Notes: generated by a model from the letters alone, not told the origin. A stretch of 64,000 bases of DNA from Gp1-AA133 sp963850425 (GCA_963850425.1 CAWKLF010000007.1:496001-560000), one strand, 5' to 3'; positions 52,377 through 61,703 are shown, numbered from the stretch's first letter. Numbers and translations are program-made.

Positions 52377-53154
52377 ATGCGGATCAAGACGTTAGTTATC
52401 GGATACGCTCTGGCTTTGGCGCTTCTGTTGTTTGCACAGCGCCGTCCGGATGCAATCCCAGCGGGAAATTTTTCAGGAGTCGTGGACCTGACGCATCCGA
52501 TGGGTCGCAGAGGGCTGCCCAGCATTCATGACCATTCGCCGGTTCGTGCTGCGGGACTGGTGCAGAAGGACCGATTGCGCAGAGTTTCCGCGTCGACCTC
52601 CAGCAATACCAATATCGATTCCCCGGCGCGACTGGTGCGCGGTATGTGGACGGTAGATCAGATCCCGCCGGAGCGTCTGATTGCGCCTCTGACCGTGCTT
52701 GATGTGACGGCGCAGGCGCAACGTAATCCGGACTACGAAGTGTCGGTTGAGGACATTGCGCAGTGGGAACAGATTCATGGAGAGATCCCTCCGGGAGCCG
52801 TAGTAGTGGCGCGGACGGGATGGGGAGAGCGCTGGACGTCGCCCAAGGAGTATCGCAACACCGACAAAAATGGCGTCATGCACTTTCCAGGATACTCAAG
52901 AGATGCGGCGCGTTTTCTGGTGGAGGGCCGTACGGCTCTGGCGCTGGGCATCGACACGCTGAGCGTCGATCCGGGGATCGTCCCGCACGATGGCCGTGCA
53001 CGAGTACACGCTGGCGCACAGCGTTTACCACCTGGAAAACGTTGCAAATCTCGAACGGGTGCCCGACGCGGGCGCCGTGGTTGTAGTGGCCCCCATGAAA
53101 CTGGAAGGCGAGGTCGACGGCCCGGTACGCATTCTCGCCCTCACACGCCGTTAG
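52377..53154 (+). pseudogene. Cyclase-family (kynurenine formamidase-like) hydrolase with frameshift
   Basis: Metal-dependent hydrolase family, secreted (signal RIKTLVIGYALALALLLFAQ). AAGGA precedes the ATG. The first frame carries FSGVVDLTHPM, SSTNIDSPARL-like metal-site region (NTNIDSPARLVRGMWTVDQI), PPGAVVVARTGWGERW and ALGIDTLSVDPGIVPHD. At about 52989 the reading moves by one base: the second frame gives MAVHEYTLAHSVYHLENVAN, LERVPDAGAVVVVAPMKLEG and ends at TAG 53152-53154. Restoring two bases (AT in GATATGG) would give one full-length protein of about 259 residues. Either a recent mutation or a sequencing error. Confidence 0.82.
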
Positions 53155-53314
53155 TACAGTAATGTCCTTCTGGCGGGTTTGAAGGTTACGCTTCCTGGCA
53201 TAAAATCAAGCCATCATTCGCTATCGCAGGTCACGCGAGGCATCCTTCAACCTCTCGTATGAATCCATTCCGAGAAAGCCCCACTTCTAAAACAATATTC
53301 TTTGGGAGTCGCCC

Positions 53315-55711
53315 GTGCGCTCAAATTTGAAGTTTTGTCTGTTTTTTCTGATGCTGAGCGTTGCGCTCAGCGCTTTTTCGCAAATCAGGGCCACCAGCCG
53401 TATCAAGCAAGCAATCGACGACCGAGACACTATAGAGTTGCGCGGCAGCGTTCACCCGATGCTGCGGAAGGCCACCGACCAGGGGCGCATGGATGGGGCG
53501 ACAAGACTCGAGGGCGTTTCGCTGATTTTCAAGCGGACTGCGGAGCAGGATGCGGCGGCAGAGAAGTTTCTGGAGGACGTGCAGAATCCGAATTCGCCGA
53601 GCTATCACAAATGGCTGACGCCGGAGCAATACGCGGATCGGTTCGGCTTGAGCACCTCCGACCTGGACAAAGTAACTTCGTGGCTGCAGTCGCAAGGCTT
53701 CACCGTAAACCGGATCGCGCGCGGGCGCACGCAGCTATGGTTCAGCGGAGCGGTCTCACAGATCGAGACGGTATTTCGCACCGAGATGCATCACTTCACG
53801 GTGAAGGGCGAACCGCACTTCGCCAACAGCGTGGAACCCTCGGTGCCGAGCGCGTTGGGAGAAGTGCTGCTGGGTGTGCACGGGTTGAGCAACTTCCGCC
53901 CCCGGGCGAGGGTGACCCGCCGAACTATATCGAAGTCCGAACTGCAGGCTCATTTCACCAGTGGCGGTTCGAATTTTGTGACCCCTGACGACTTCGCGAC
54001 CATTTACAACCTACAACCCTTGTATGGGAACGGTCTCGACGGGAACGGTCAAACATTGGTAGTGGTTGGGCAGTCTGCCATCAGTACGGCCGATCTCGAC
54101 GCATTCCGTTCCACATTCGGTTTACCCGCGCGCACAACCAGCAATTTCCAGCAGGTTCTTGTTCCGAACAGTGGCACTTCGGTGATCGTTTCCGGTGATC
54201 AGGATGAATCGAGCCTCGATCTGGAGTGGTCGGCGGGGATAGCGAAGGGAGCTACCGAAATCTTCGTGTACGTTGGAAACAACTCGAATTTCAATGTCTT
54301 CGACTCCCTCACGTACGCAGTGGATAATAATCTGGCTCCGATTGTGAGCGTGAGCTACGGTAATTGCGAAGCTGCTTTTACGAGTGCCAACGTCACGGCC
54401 ATCCAGCAGCTTGCCTCGCAGGCGAACATGCAAGGACAAACGATTGCGGCTGCCTCCGGTGATTTCGGGCCGGCAGATTGCGACACTTCCGATGGCTTGC
54501 CCGGCCAAGGCGGCATCGCAGTTGACATTCCCGGAGCCCTGCCGGAGGTCACCTCGGTCGGCGGTACAACGTTTAGCGGAGACGCCAGCAGTCCTTCGAC
54601 ATATTGGAATGCCAGTAACAACTCTAAAGGTGGTTCGGCGAAGAGCTACATTCCGGAAACCACTTGGAACGACACTCAGCTGATCCAGAGGCTACGGGCG
54701 ACAGGAGGAGGAGTGAGCACGCTTTTTGCGAAGCCCAGCTGGCAGGTGGCCCCGGGAGTGCCAAATGATAGTAAGCGGGACGTTCCTGATATTGCGCTGG
54801 CCGCATCTCCGGAACACGATGGTTATCTTTTCTGTTCCGCCGGTAGTTGCTCGAACGGGTTCTCCGTCGGAGGTGGCACCTCCTTTGGCTCACCCACTTT
54901 TAGTGGCATCGTTGCCTTGTGGAACGAAGCCACGGGATCTACTGGCCTGGGGAATGTGAATCCCGCACTATATTCGGTCCATGGCTCCAATCTCAGCGCA
55001 TTTCATGACATCACGACCGGCAACAACTTTGTTCCGTGTGGTTCGGGGACTCCCAATTGCCCGACATCCGGAACCCTGCAGTATGGGTTTAGCGCGGGCT
55101 CACAATATGACCTGGTGACAGGTCTGGGTTCATTAAACGGGGACGTCTTCGTCTCTGCGGTACCAGGCTTCGTCGCGACGCCATTCTTCGTTTTGTCGAA
55201 AAATGCGGCACTCAATATTGCAGCCGCGGGACAAAGCGGAACTTCAACGCTCACGGTTACTGGCATCAACGGCTACACAGGAACCATCAACCTGAGCTGC
55301 AGCGGGCTGTCCACCACATCGAAGTTGACCTGCAGCGTTAATCCGTCTTCCGTCCAATTGAACGGCACGGGACAGACGGTAGCGCTGAGCATCGGCACCA
55401 CGGCGTCACACGCCGTCACCGCATCCGGTGTTGCTGCAAACGGCGCGAATCAACCGCTTTTCTGGGGAGGCTTGGCCGTTTTAGTCGGCGGTGTGTTAGC
55501 CAATCCGTTGCGACTTCGTCGGCGTGGGATTGCAGTGCTCATGCTCATTACCATTTCGCTGATTCTATCGGCGGTGGGCTGCGGCGGCAGCAGCAGCGGC
55601 AGTTCCAGTGGCAGAGGAAACGGAACGCCGGCGGGAACTTACGTGGTTACTGTCACAGGAAATGACGGGACCACGTCGCACACCACCGATGTTTCAGTTA
55701 GCGTGCAATAA
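53315..55711 (+). CDS. Secreted S53 (sedolisin/pro-kumamolisin) serine peptidase
   Basis: Acid-active endopeptidase, 798 residues with GTG start and signal peptide (RSNLKFCLFFLMLSVALSAF). Pro-kumamolisin activation domain (about 45-190; PNSPSYHKWLTPEQYADRFG), then catalytic domain (about 215-610): Glu/Asp region GDQDESSLDLEWSAGIAKGA, oxyanion Asp in IAAASGDFGPADC, and nucleophile Ser in VGGGTSFGSPTFSGIVALWN (usual GTSAxxP is GTSFGSP). C-terminal Ig-like domain (about 635-705), a hydrophobic segment and a Cys in SAVGCGGSSSG. Typical of acidobacterial secretomes. Confidence 0.93.
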   Translation: MRSNLKFCLFFLMLSVALSAFSQIRATSRIKQAIDDRDTIELRGSVHPMLRKATDQGRMDGATRLEGVSLIFKRTAEQDAAAEKFLEDVQNPNSPSYHKWLTPEQYADRFGLSTSDLDKVTSWLQSQGFTVNRIARGRTQLWFSGAVSQIETVFRTEMHHFTVKGEPHFANSVEPSVPSALGEVLLGVHGLSNFRPRARVTRRTISKSELQAHFTSGGSNFVTPDDFATIYNLQPLYGNGLDGNGQTLVVVGQSAISTADLDAFRSTFGLPARTTSNFQQVLVPNSGTSVIVSGDQDESSLDLEWSAGIAKGATEIFVYVGNNSNFNVFDSLTYAVDNNLAPIVSVSYGNCEAAFTSANVTAIQQLASQANMQGQTIAAASGDFGPADCDTSDGLPGQGGIAVDIPGALPEVTSVGGTTFSGDASSPSTYWNASNNSKGGSAKSYIPETTWNDTQLIQRLRATGGGVSTLFAKPSWQVAPGVPNDSKRDVPDIALAASPEHDGYLFCSAGSCSNGFSVGGGTSFGSPTFSGIVALWNEATGSTGLGNVNPALYSVHGSNLSAFHDITTGNNFVPCGSGTPNCPTSGTLQYGFSAGSQYDLVTGLGSLNGDVFVSAVPGFVATPFFVLSKNAALNIAAAGQSGTSTLTVTGINGYTGTINLSCSGLSTTSKLTCSVNPSSVQLNGTGQTVALSIGTTASHAVTASGVAANGANQPLFWGGLAVLVGGVLANPLRLRRRGIAVLMLITISLILSAVGCGGSSSGSSSGRGNGTPAGTYVVTVTGNDGTTSHTTDVSVSVQ

Positions 55712-55734
55712 GGGGCAACACTTCTGAACAAAGA

Positions 55735-55770
55735 CAGGGGAGGGTGTCACAGCCTTCCCCTTAACTTTTG
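55735..55770 (+). terminator. Probable terminator of the S53 peptidase gene
   Basis: AGGGGAGGG (55736-55744), loop TGTCACAG, CCTTCCCCT (55753-55761) with one mismatch, then TAACTTTTG. It starts 24 bp after the stop codon. Confidence 0.65.
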
Positions 55771-55816
55771 ACAACCATTTCCGCCTTGCATGATCTAATT
55801 TTGCCAGGAGGCGGGC

Positions 55817-56341
55817 ATGGAAGATCCGCGGTATCCCATTGGTAGGTTCTCTTTCGACGGCACGCTCAGCGAAAACCAAAAAGTACAATTTCTGGACGAC
55901 ATCGAGCAGACTCCGGCGTGGATGGAGGACGCTGTGCGAGGGCTATCTGACCAGCAACTCGATACACCGTATCGCGACGGAGGGTGGACAGTCCGGCAGC
56001 TTGTGCATCACATGCCTGACAGCCACGTGAACTCGTATGTGCGCTTCAAGCTTGCTTTGACCGAGGATCAGCCGACCATCCGGCCGTATATGGAAGACCG
56101 CTGGGCGGAGCTGCCGGAGGCGAAGAGTGGGCCGGTCGGACTATCGCAGGCGTTCTTGAGGTCGCTGCATAGTCGCTGGATGTTGATGCTGCGCGCACTG
56201 CAGCCGGCGGACTGGAAACGAACTTTCAACCACCCCGATAACGGATTGATGACGTTGGAGAAATCGCTCGCGCTTTATGCGTGGCATGGGAGACATCACG
56301 TGGCCCACATCACGCGGCTTCGGGAGAGAATGGGTTGGTGA
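55817..56341 (+). CDS. DinB/YfiT family metal-binding protein
   Basis: 174 residues, four-helix bundle of the DinB superfamily (bacillithiol-S-transferase-like). Metal-ligand His residues are seen in GWTVRQLVHHMPDSHVNSYV and, near the C-terminus, ALYAWHGRHHVAHITRLRER. The N-terminal RYPIGRFSFDGTLSENQKVQ matches YfiT putative metal-dependent hydrolases. AGGAGG precedes the ATG. Thiol substrate in this organism unknown. Confidence 0.9.
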   Translation: MEDPRYPIGRFSFDGTLSENQKVQFLDDIEQTPAWMEDAVRGLSDQQLDTPYRDGGWTVRQLVHHMPDSHVNSYVRFKLALTEDQPTIRPYMEDRWAELPEAKSGPVGLSQAFLRSLHSRWMLMLRALQPADWKRTFNHPDNGLMTLEKSLALYAWHGRHHVAHITRLRERMGW

Positions 56342-56401
56342 TAGTGGGTCGTGCCTCATGGCTCTGCGCGTTTCGGGGATACGTTTGCGGTAAATCTTAG
56401 A

Positions 56402-56441
56402 ACGCGGAGGGCGCAGAGAAATTCCGCGGAGGACGCAGAGA
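56402..56441. repeat. CGCGGAGG-CGCAGAGA direct repeat
   Basis: CGCGGAGGGCGCAGAGAA is repeated as CGCGGAGGACGCAGAGAG 22 bp on. Related CACAGAG-type sequences occur at 23042, 24397 and 47697, and on the opposite strand at 58881. Confidence 0.55.
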
Positions 56442-56494
56442 GGTGCTTGCCAGCCCGCGCGCTTCTTCTTTTTAATCTATCCGGCCGAACCCGA

Positions 56495-56558
56495 CTTGAG
56501 ACTTCGAGACTTTAAAACCTTGAGACTTCGAAACCTTGAGACTCTGAAACCTTGAAAC
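56495..56558. repeat. Eight-unit octamer array (CTTGAGAC type)
   Basis: Eight units of exactly 8 nt: CTTGAGAC TTCGAGAC TTTAAAAC CTTGAGAC TTCGAAAC CTTGAGAC TCTGAAAC CTTGAAAC. The array ends 4 bp before the stop of the YdcF-like gene. The only array in the window with an 8-nt rather than 7-nt period. Confidence 0.9.
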
Positions 56559-56562
56559 TTTG

Positions 56563-57174
56563 CTACATCACTTTCCACGCTAAGTAGCTCAGAGCTTCCC
56601 GCAGGATTGCGATCATTCGCTGCGTCGTGCCTTTAGGGCGTGATCCCGTGCGGGGCGCGACGTAGACGGTCATGCCTTCGTGTTCTAGCAGTCTCTTGAT
56701 GCGGAAGACGTGATACTCGTCGCTCACGGCCAGACAGCTTTTCATGCCATTGGTGCGCATGATGACGCCTAAGCGTTCGGCGGAGTGAGCTGTGTCGGTG
56801 CCTAGGGTTTCCGCAATCAGGTTGCGTTCGGCAACGCCGCGACGCATCAGGTAATCGTGGCCGACGCCACCTTCGCTGTAGCTTGGGTCCTCCCCTGCTC
56901 CTCCGGTTGTGATGATCACCGGTGCCATATGCTTTGCGTAGAGATCGTAGGCATGGTCGAGGCGCGCCCGCAGGACCGGGGATGGCCTGCCATAGTACTC
57001 AGCCGCACCAAACACCACGATGGCATCGGCGGGATGGAGTTCCTGTTTTCGGGCGTCGCTGACGATTCGGGCGCAGGTAACCGTGAGGAAGAGAACGAAA
57101 AACAGGGCGACTGCCGCCAGCGTCCACAAAGGCCAATGCTTGCGTGGGAACCGGTTGGCGATCGCGAGCTTCAT
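56563..57174 (-). CDS. YdcF/SanA-like DUF218 membrane-anchored protein
   Basis: 203 residues from ATG 57174, which overlaps the TsaC stop (ATGA) and so fits coupled translation; an upstream frame extension is not credible. One N-terminal membrane helix (WPLWTLAAVALFFVLFLTVT) then a DUF218 domain: DAIVVFGAAEYYGRPSPVLR, PVIITTGGAGEDPSYSEGGV, GTDTAHSAERLGVIMRTNG and LAVSDEYHVFRIKRLLEHEG. The family is tied to envelope integrity; biochemical role unknown. Confidence 0.9.
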   Translation of the reverse strand: MKLAIANRFPRKHWPLWTLAAVALFFVLFLTVTCARIVSDARKQELHPADAIVVFGAAEYYGRPSPVLRARLDHAYDLYAKHMAPVIITTGGAGEDPSYSEGGVGHDYLMRRGVAERNLIAETLGTDTAHSAERLGVIMRTNGMKSCLAVSDEYHVFRIKRLLEHEGMTVYVAPRTGSRPKGTTQRMIAILREALSYLAWKVM

Positions 57175-57818
57175 CCCTGCGCAAAAAACGTGGAGATCTC
57201 CTTGGCGGGGATTGCGCCTTCGCGAATCACACGCCAGCGATCGTCGGTGTTGCTGAGATCGACGATGGTGGAAGCGACCTCGCGAGGCGAAGTGCCGCCG
57301 TCGACAATAATCGAGATCCGGTCCTGCAGTTGGTCGCGGACCTGTTCCGCTGTCGTGCATTCCGTGGCGCCGCTCAGGTTGGCCGAGGTTGCGGTGATGG
57401 GAATTCCGGCGGCCTGGATGACGGCTAGGGGAATCTTCGCTGATGGGATACGCAACGCCACGTTGCCCGTGTTCGCGGTGACTTTCAGAGGAAGCCCGGA
57501 AGCGGCGCGCACGATGATAGTAAGAGGTCCGGGCCAGAAGCGGCGCGCCAGATCATAAAATTCCTTGGGTAGCGGACGGGCAAGATCTTCCGCCTGATCG
57601 ACGCTTTCGATCAGGAGCGAGAGTGGCTTGTGGCGGGAGCGCGACTTGATCTCGTATACGCGCTCGACGGCGCGCAGGTTCAATGGGTCGGCAGCGAGAC
57701 CGTAAAAGGTGTCGGTGGGCATCCCCAGAACCTGTCCCGCCCTGATTTGCTCGGCCGCATACTTCACCAGCGAAGCTTCCGGACTGTCGTGATGGATCTT
57801 GATGATCTCCGCGAGCAC
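57171..57818 (-). CDS. tsaC: L-threonylcarbamoyladenylate synthase
   Basis: Makes threonylcarbamoyl-AMP for the t6A37 modification of ANN-decoding tRNAs. 215 residues, Sua5/YciO/YrdC domain only. Motifs: LGMPTDTFYGLAADPLNLRA, YEIKSRSRHKPLSLLIESVD, RFWPGPLTIIVRAASGLPL, VALRIPS and ITATSANLSGATECTTAEQV. Family members without the Sua5 C-terminal domain are TsaC/YciO; TsaC is favoured by the KxR and SxN residues. Confidence 0.92.
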   Translation of the reverse strand: MLAEIIKIHHDSPEASLVKYAAEQIRAGQVLGMPTDTFYGLAADPLNLRAVERVYEIKSRSRHKPLSLLIESVDQAEDLARPLPKEFYDLARRFWPGPLTIIVRAASGLPLKVTANTGNVALRIPSAKIPLAVIQAAGIPITATSANLSGATECTTAEQVRDQLQDRISIIVDGGTSPREVASTIVDLSNTDDRWRVIREGAIPAKEISTFFAQG

Positions 57819-57897
57819 GGCGTTTCCCCAGTTTTCCAGTTGAGACGGCGAAAGCTAACATAACACGGAGCGGCGCTGCAAGCCGAACGAACGGCGT

Positions 57898-58764
57898 ATG
57901 ATGCAGCTTCAGACCGCCATGCGCAGCCCTCAGTCCTCCTCTCGATCAAGCAATAGCGCTCCGGAACGCCTGCGCCGGGTCGAGGGGCGCCACAACGCGT
58001 TGGTGAAAGAAATGCGCCGGGCTTTCTCGCGCGCGGAACTGACCGAAGCGGGGGATTGCGCGATTGAAGGCGTGCGCATTCTGGAGGAAGCGATCCGCAG
58101 CGGGCTGCGCTTCCATGCCGTGTTCTTCAGCGAGTCGGCGGAAGGGCAGGCTAAACGACTGCTGCCCCAGATCGGTGCGCACGTCGAAACGGCAGTACTG
58201 CCGGATAAGCTTTTCGCAAGCATTGTGCCCAGCGAGACGCCCCAGGGGGTTGCGGCACTGGTTCGCTATCGCCAGAGTGCTCTGCAGGATTTGCTGACCA
58301 GGGCAGCGCTTGGACCCTTCGTGGTCGTGACGGGTCTGCAGGATCCGGGGAATCTGGGAACGATTCTTCGTTCAGCGGAGGCGTTTGGCGCAGCAGGCGT
58401 GATTTTAGGGGAAGGCACAGTGAGTCCCTTTAACTCGAAAGTCGTGCGGGGGTCGGCGGGATCGATTTTTCGGCTGCCAGTTGTGCGGGTGAAGTTGGTT
58501 GAGGTTATGCCGCACTTACGCGAGAAGTCGGTGCGATTGGTGGCGACGTCGTCGCACAAAGGGGTGCCGCTGCCCGAGGCTGACCTCAGCAGCCCGATCG
58601 CAGTGCTTATCGGAGGCGAGGGGGCGGGAATCTCCAAGGATGTCATGGGGAAGATAGATGAGGTTGTAGCGATTCCGCATGCGCCGCAAGTGGAATCTTT
58701 GAACGCGGGGGTGGCGGCCAGCATCGTACTGTATGAGATCGCGCGGCAGAAATTTGACCGATGA
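57898..58764 (+). CDS. TrmH/SpoU-family RNA 2'-O-methyltransferase
   Basis: SAM-dependent rRNA or tRNA 2'-O-ribose methyltransferase of 288 residues. An N-terminal substrate-binding domain (about 20-110; RVEGRHNALVKEMRRAFSRA) is followed by the SPOUT knot: VVVTGLQDPGNLGTILRSAE, NSKVVRGSAGSIFRLPVVRV, AVLIGGEGAGISKDVMGKID and VESLNAGVAASIVLYEIARQ. Motifs 1-3 of the family are all intact. RNA target not decided. Divergent from tsaC with an 80-bp gap. Confidence 0.93.
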   Translation: MMQLQTAMRSPQSSSRSSNSAPERLRRVEGRHNALVKEMRRAFSRAELTEAGDCAIEGVRILEEAIRSGLRFHAVFFSESAEGQAKRLLPQIGAHVETAVLPDKLFASIVPSETPQGVAALVRYRQSALQDLLTRAALGPFVVVTGLQDPGNLGTILRSAEAFGAAGVILGEGTVSPFNSKVVRGSAGSIFRLPVVRVKLVEVMPHLREKSVRLVATSSHKGVPLPEADLSSPIAVLIGGEGAGISKDVMGKIDEVVAIPHAPQVESLNAGVAASIVLYEIARQKFDR

Positions 58765-58812
58765 CGAGCTTGTGGTGTGCACGAAATCCTATGTTGCAGG
58801 CGTTCATGGAAT

Positions 58813-58845
58813 CCCACCCTAGCGCAAAAGACGCGCTAGGATGGG
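58813..58845. repeat. Palindromic element CCCACCCTAGCGC...GCGCTAGGATGGG
   Basis: Arms 58813-58825 and 58833-58845 pair over 13 bp with one C/A mismatch, loop AAAAGAC. No T-tract follows, so not a standard terminator. Similar hairpins occur between genes in Acidobacteria as far as I recall. A CTGTGGCTCTGCGTCTCTGTGG repeat of the CACAGAG type lies just after (58881-58902). Confidence 0.6.
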
Positions 58846-58933
58846 CACCCCGCAGTTCTTCAAACTATCGTTGCTGGTTTCCTGTGGCTCTGCGTCTCTG
58901 TGGTGAACTGACTTTACGAGTCAACAATCGCGA

Positions 58934-60331
58934 ATGAGTCTTTTTCAGACAATTCCCGGCGGTGGTTCCTCTGCGGATGAGACGCGGCCGCTGGCGGACC
59001 GGATGCGTCCGCGCACGCTCGATGAGTACGTGGGTCAGGAGCACCTGGTCGGGCCCGGCAAGCCGCTGCGTACGCAAATCGAGCGCGATGATCCGGGATC
59101 GCTGATCTTCTGGGGACCGCCCGGAACCGGCAAGACCACGCTTGCCAAGATCATCGCCCGCATGACCAAGGCAGATTTCATCGAGTTCTCAGCGGTGCTG
59201 GCCGGGATCAAGGAAATCAAGCAGGTGATGGCGGATGCGGAGCGAGCCAAGCAGTATGGCACGCGCACCATCGTCTTCATCGACGAGATCCACCGCTTCA
59301 ACAAGGCGCAGCAGGACGCGTTTCTTCCCCATGTCGAGAAGGGGAACATCCGGCTGATCGGTGCGACCACAGAAAATCCATCTTTCGAAATCAATTCCGC
59401 GCTTCTGTCACGCACCCGGGTCTATGTGCTGAAGCCGCTGACCGAAGGACAGATTGAGCAGCTTCTGCGGACAGCGATGGCAGATGCAGAACGGGGCCTG
59501 GGCAAGATGAAGCTGCAGGCTTCCGACGAAGTTTTGAAGAAGATCGCGAGTTATTCAAGCGGCGATGCGCGCAGCGCTTACAACGTGCTGGAAGTCGCGG
59601 CCTCGATCGCCAAGCAGAATTCTGGCAAGGAGGCGGGCGCGGAAATCACCGATGAGATCGTTCACGACGCGCTGCAGAAACGAATCCTGCTGTACGACAA
59701 GGCGGGAGAGGAACACTACAACCTGATTTCCGCGCTCCACAAGTCCGTGCGCAACAGCGATCCCGACGCAGCCTTGTACTGGCTGGGGCGCATGCTCGAG
59801 GCGGGTGAGGATCCGCTCTACATAGCGAGGCGCGTGGTGCGTATGTCGGTGGAGGACATCGGTCTGGCCGATCCTAATGCACTGGCCCTGTGCATGGCGG
59901 CGCGTGACGCGGTGGACTTCCTCGGCATGCCGGAAGGAAACCTCGCGCTGGCGCAAGCGGTGGTATACCTGTCGGTCGCACCAAAATCGAATGCACTTTA
60001 CACGGCATATACCGACGTGCAGATCGACGTGGAGCGCACGGCCGCTGAACCAGTTCCGCTTCATTTACGCAACGCGCCCACGCGCCTGATGCAAAATATC
60101 GGGTACGGGCAGGGATACAAGTACGCGCACGAACTTGAGAACAAAGTGGCCGACATGCAGTGCTTGCCCGACAATCTGCGGGAGCGGCAGTATTACGTGC
60201 CTACCAACGAGGGAATCGAGCGGCGCATCCGGGAGCGACTGGAAGAGATCAAGCGGCTGAAAACAGGCCTTCCCCCGCGCGAACAAGAGGCTCTGGCACG
60301 TTCCAAAGTGCGATCGAAAAAAGAGTCGTAA
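58934..60331 (+). CDS. rarA: Replication-associated recombination protein A (MgsA/RarA)
   Basis: AAA+ ATPase acting at stalled replication forks, 465 residues. RPRTLDEYVGQEHLVGPGKP, Walker A FWGPPGTGKTTLAKIIARMT, Walker B TIVFIDEIHRFNKAQQDAFL, sensor 1 IRLIGATTENPSFEINSALL, and the C-terminal tetramerisation domain starting HYNLISALHKSVRNSDPDAA, with GLADPNALALCMAARDAVDF. Complete. Followed 67 bp later by the phosphatase gene. Confidence 0.96.
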   Translation: MSLFQTIPGGGSSADETRPLADRMRPRTLDEYVGQEHLVGPGKPLRTQIERDDPGSLIFWGPPGTGKTTLAKIIARMTKADFIEFSAVLAGIKEIKQVMADAERAKQYGTRTIVFIDEIHRFNKAQQDAFLPHVEKGNIRLIGATTENPSFEINSALLSRTRVYVLKPLTEGQIEQLLRTAMADAERGLGKMKLQASDEVLKKIASYSSGDARSAYNVLEVAASIAKQNSGKEAGAEITDEIVHDALQKRILLYDKAGEEHYNLISALHKSVRNSDPDAALYWLGRMLEAGEDPLYIARRVVRMSVEDIGLADPNALALCMAARDAVDFLGMPEGNLALAQAVVYLSVAPKSNALYTAYTDVQIDVERTAAEPVPLHLRNAPTRLMQNIGYGQGYKYAHELENKVADMQCLPDNLRERQYYVPTNEGIERRIRERLEEIKRLKTGLPPREQEALARSKVRSKKES

Positions 60332-60398
60332 AAGCTGCTGCGGTCATCTGATACGGAGAGATAAGAGGCGTTTCTACAAGGACTTAGAGGTTCAAGCC

Positions 60399-61673
60399 AT
60401 GGAAACCACTAGCGCGGCGACCTTCGAGGCCGGCAACGATCTGCTGGCAACGCTTTCGCCGGATCGTGTGCATCAACTTCTCAAACTGCAAAAGGCAGCA
60501 CAGAAGATCAATTCAATTCTCGACCTGGACCAATTAATCGACAAGATCGTCAACGACATTGCGTGTTCGTTCGGATGCATCAACATCAGCGTGTACCTGC
60601 ATGAGCCGGAAAACAGCGAAATGGTACTGGCCGGAGTGCAGAGTTGCCCCATTCACGTGAAAGGACACAGGCTGAAGGTCGGCAAGGAAGGTCTCGTGGG
60701 CTACGTTGCGGCCACCGGGCAGATGCGATACGCGCCGGATGTAAGTGTCGATCCTTATTACATTACGTGCGGGAATGATACTCGCAGCGAAGTAGCGATT
60801 CCGCTGCATGTCGATGGAAAGCTGGTCGGAGTGTTCACCGCTTCTCATGATGAACTGGACGGATTTGATGCGAACCAGTTGTGGCTTCTGCAGGGCCTGT
60901 CGAACCACATCGCGGTTGCCGTGCAGAACGCGCTGCGCTTTCAGGAGGAACGCAGCGAACGCGCGAAGATGGACCGGGAGGCGCAGGAAGCGCGCTTGAT
61001 CCAGCAGGCGCTGCTGCCGAAAAGTTCGCCCTTCATCCCGGGATTTGCGGTATCGGGAGTATCGATTTCCGCGGGCGCCATTGGCGGGGATTGGTTTGAT
61101 TTCATCGATCTCAGCGAAGGGCGCTGGGGGTTGGTGCTGGCCGATGTGGCGGGCAAAGGGACCGCCGCAGCGCTGCTGATGTCAGCCACGCGCGCGATGC
61201 TGCGCTCTCTTGCCGAGGCGGCTTGCACACCATCGGAAGTGCTGACTAAGCTGAACAAGCTTCTTGTGGAGGACTTCCCTTCCGGCCGGTTTGTGACCAT
61301 GGTGTACGCGGTGCTCGATTCCAATAACGGCACGTTCACCTATGCCAATGCGGGCCATTTGCCACCTCTGCTGGTTGATTCCACGGGTGCACGCTTCCTG
61401 GAAACCGAGATGGGCTTGCCGCTGGGAATCCGGCACGGGTCGTTTTCGGAAACGACGATTCCGCTGGGCGAAAAAGCTCGGCTTGCCCTTTACAGCGACG
61501 GCATCACCGAAGCCACAAATCAAAGCGACGAGGAGTATGGGCCGGCCAGGCTGGCGGCGCATATGTTGAGTGGTGGTTCGTGTCCGGAGATGCTGGTGGA
61601 CGATGTACGGGCCTTTGCCAACGGCGCCGGACTGCACGATGATGCGACGGTGATCATGCTGCGGCGGCAGTGA
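60399..61673 (+). CDS. GAF-domain PP2C (SpoIIE/RsbU-type) serine phosphatase
   Basis: 424 residues, cytoplasmic. N-terminal GAF (about 35-175; INISVYLHEPENSEMVLAGV, DPYYITCGNDTRSEVAIPLH). A linker helix (about 180-200) leads to the PP2C phosphatase domain: SISAGAIGGDWFDFIDLSEG with the metal-binding Asp, WGLVLADVAGKGTAAALLMS, FTYANAGHLPPLLVDSTGA, LALYSDGITEATNQSDEEYG and LHDDATVIMLRR. Such enzymes dephosphorylate anti-anti-sigma proteins in partner-switching. No STAS or RsbW gene is adjacent, so the partner is unknown. Confidence 0.93.
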   Translation: METTSAATFEAGNDLLATLSPDRVHQLLKLQKAAQKINSILDLDQLIDKIVNDIACSFGCINISVYLHEPENSEMVLAGVQSCPIHVKGHRLKVGKEGLVGYVAATGQMRYAPDVSVDPYYITCGNDTRSEVAIPLHVDGKLVGVFTASHDELDGFDANQLWLLQGLSNHIAVAVQNALRFQEERSERAKMDREAQEARLIQQALLPKSSPFIPGFAVSGVSISAGAIGGDWFDFIDLSEGRWGLVLADVAGKGTAAALLMSATRAMLRSLAEAACTPSEVLTKLNKLLVEDFPSGRFVTMVYAVLDSNNGTFTYANAGHLPPLLVDSTGARFLETEMGLPLGIRHGSFSETTIPLGEKARLALYSDGITEATNQSDEEYGPARLAAHMLSGGSCPEMLVDDVRAFANGAGLHDDATVIMLRRQ

Positions 61674-61703
61674 AAAGTCGCGGGCGAGGGCGCCCACGCT
61701 ACA

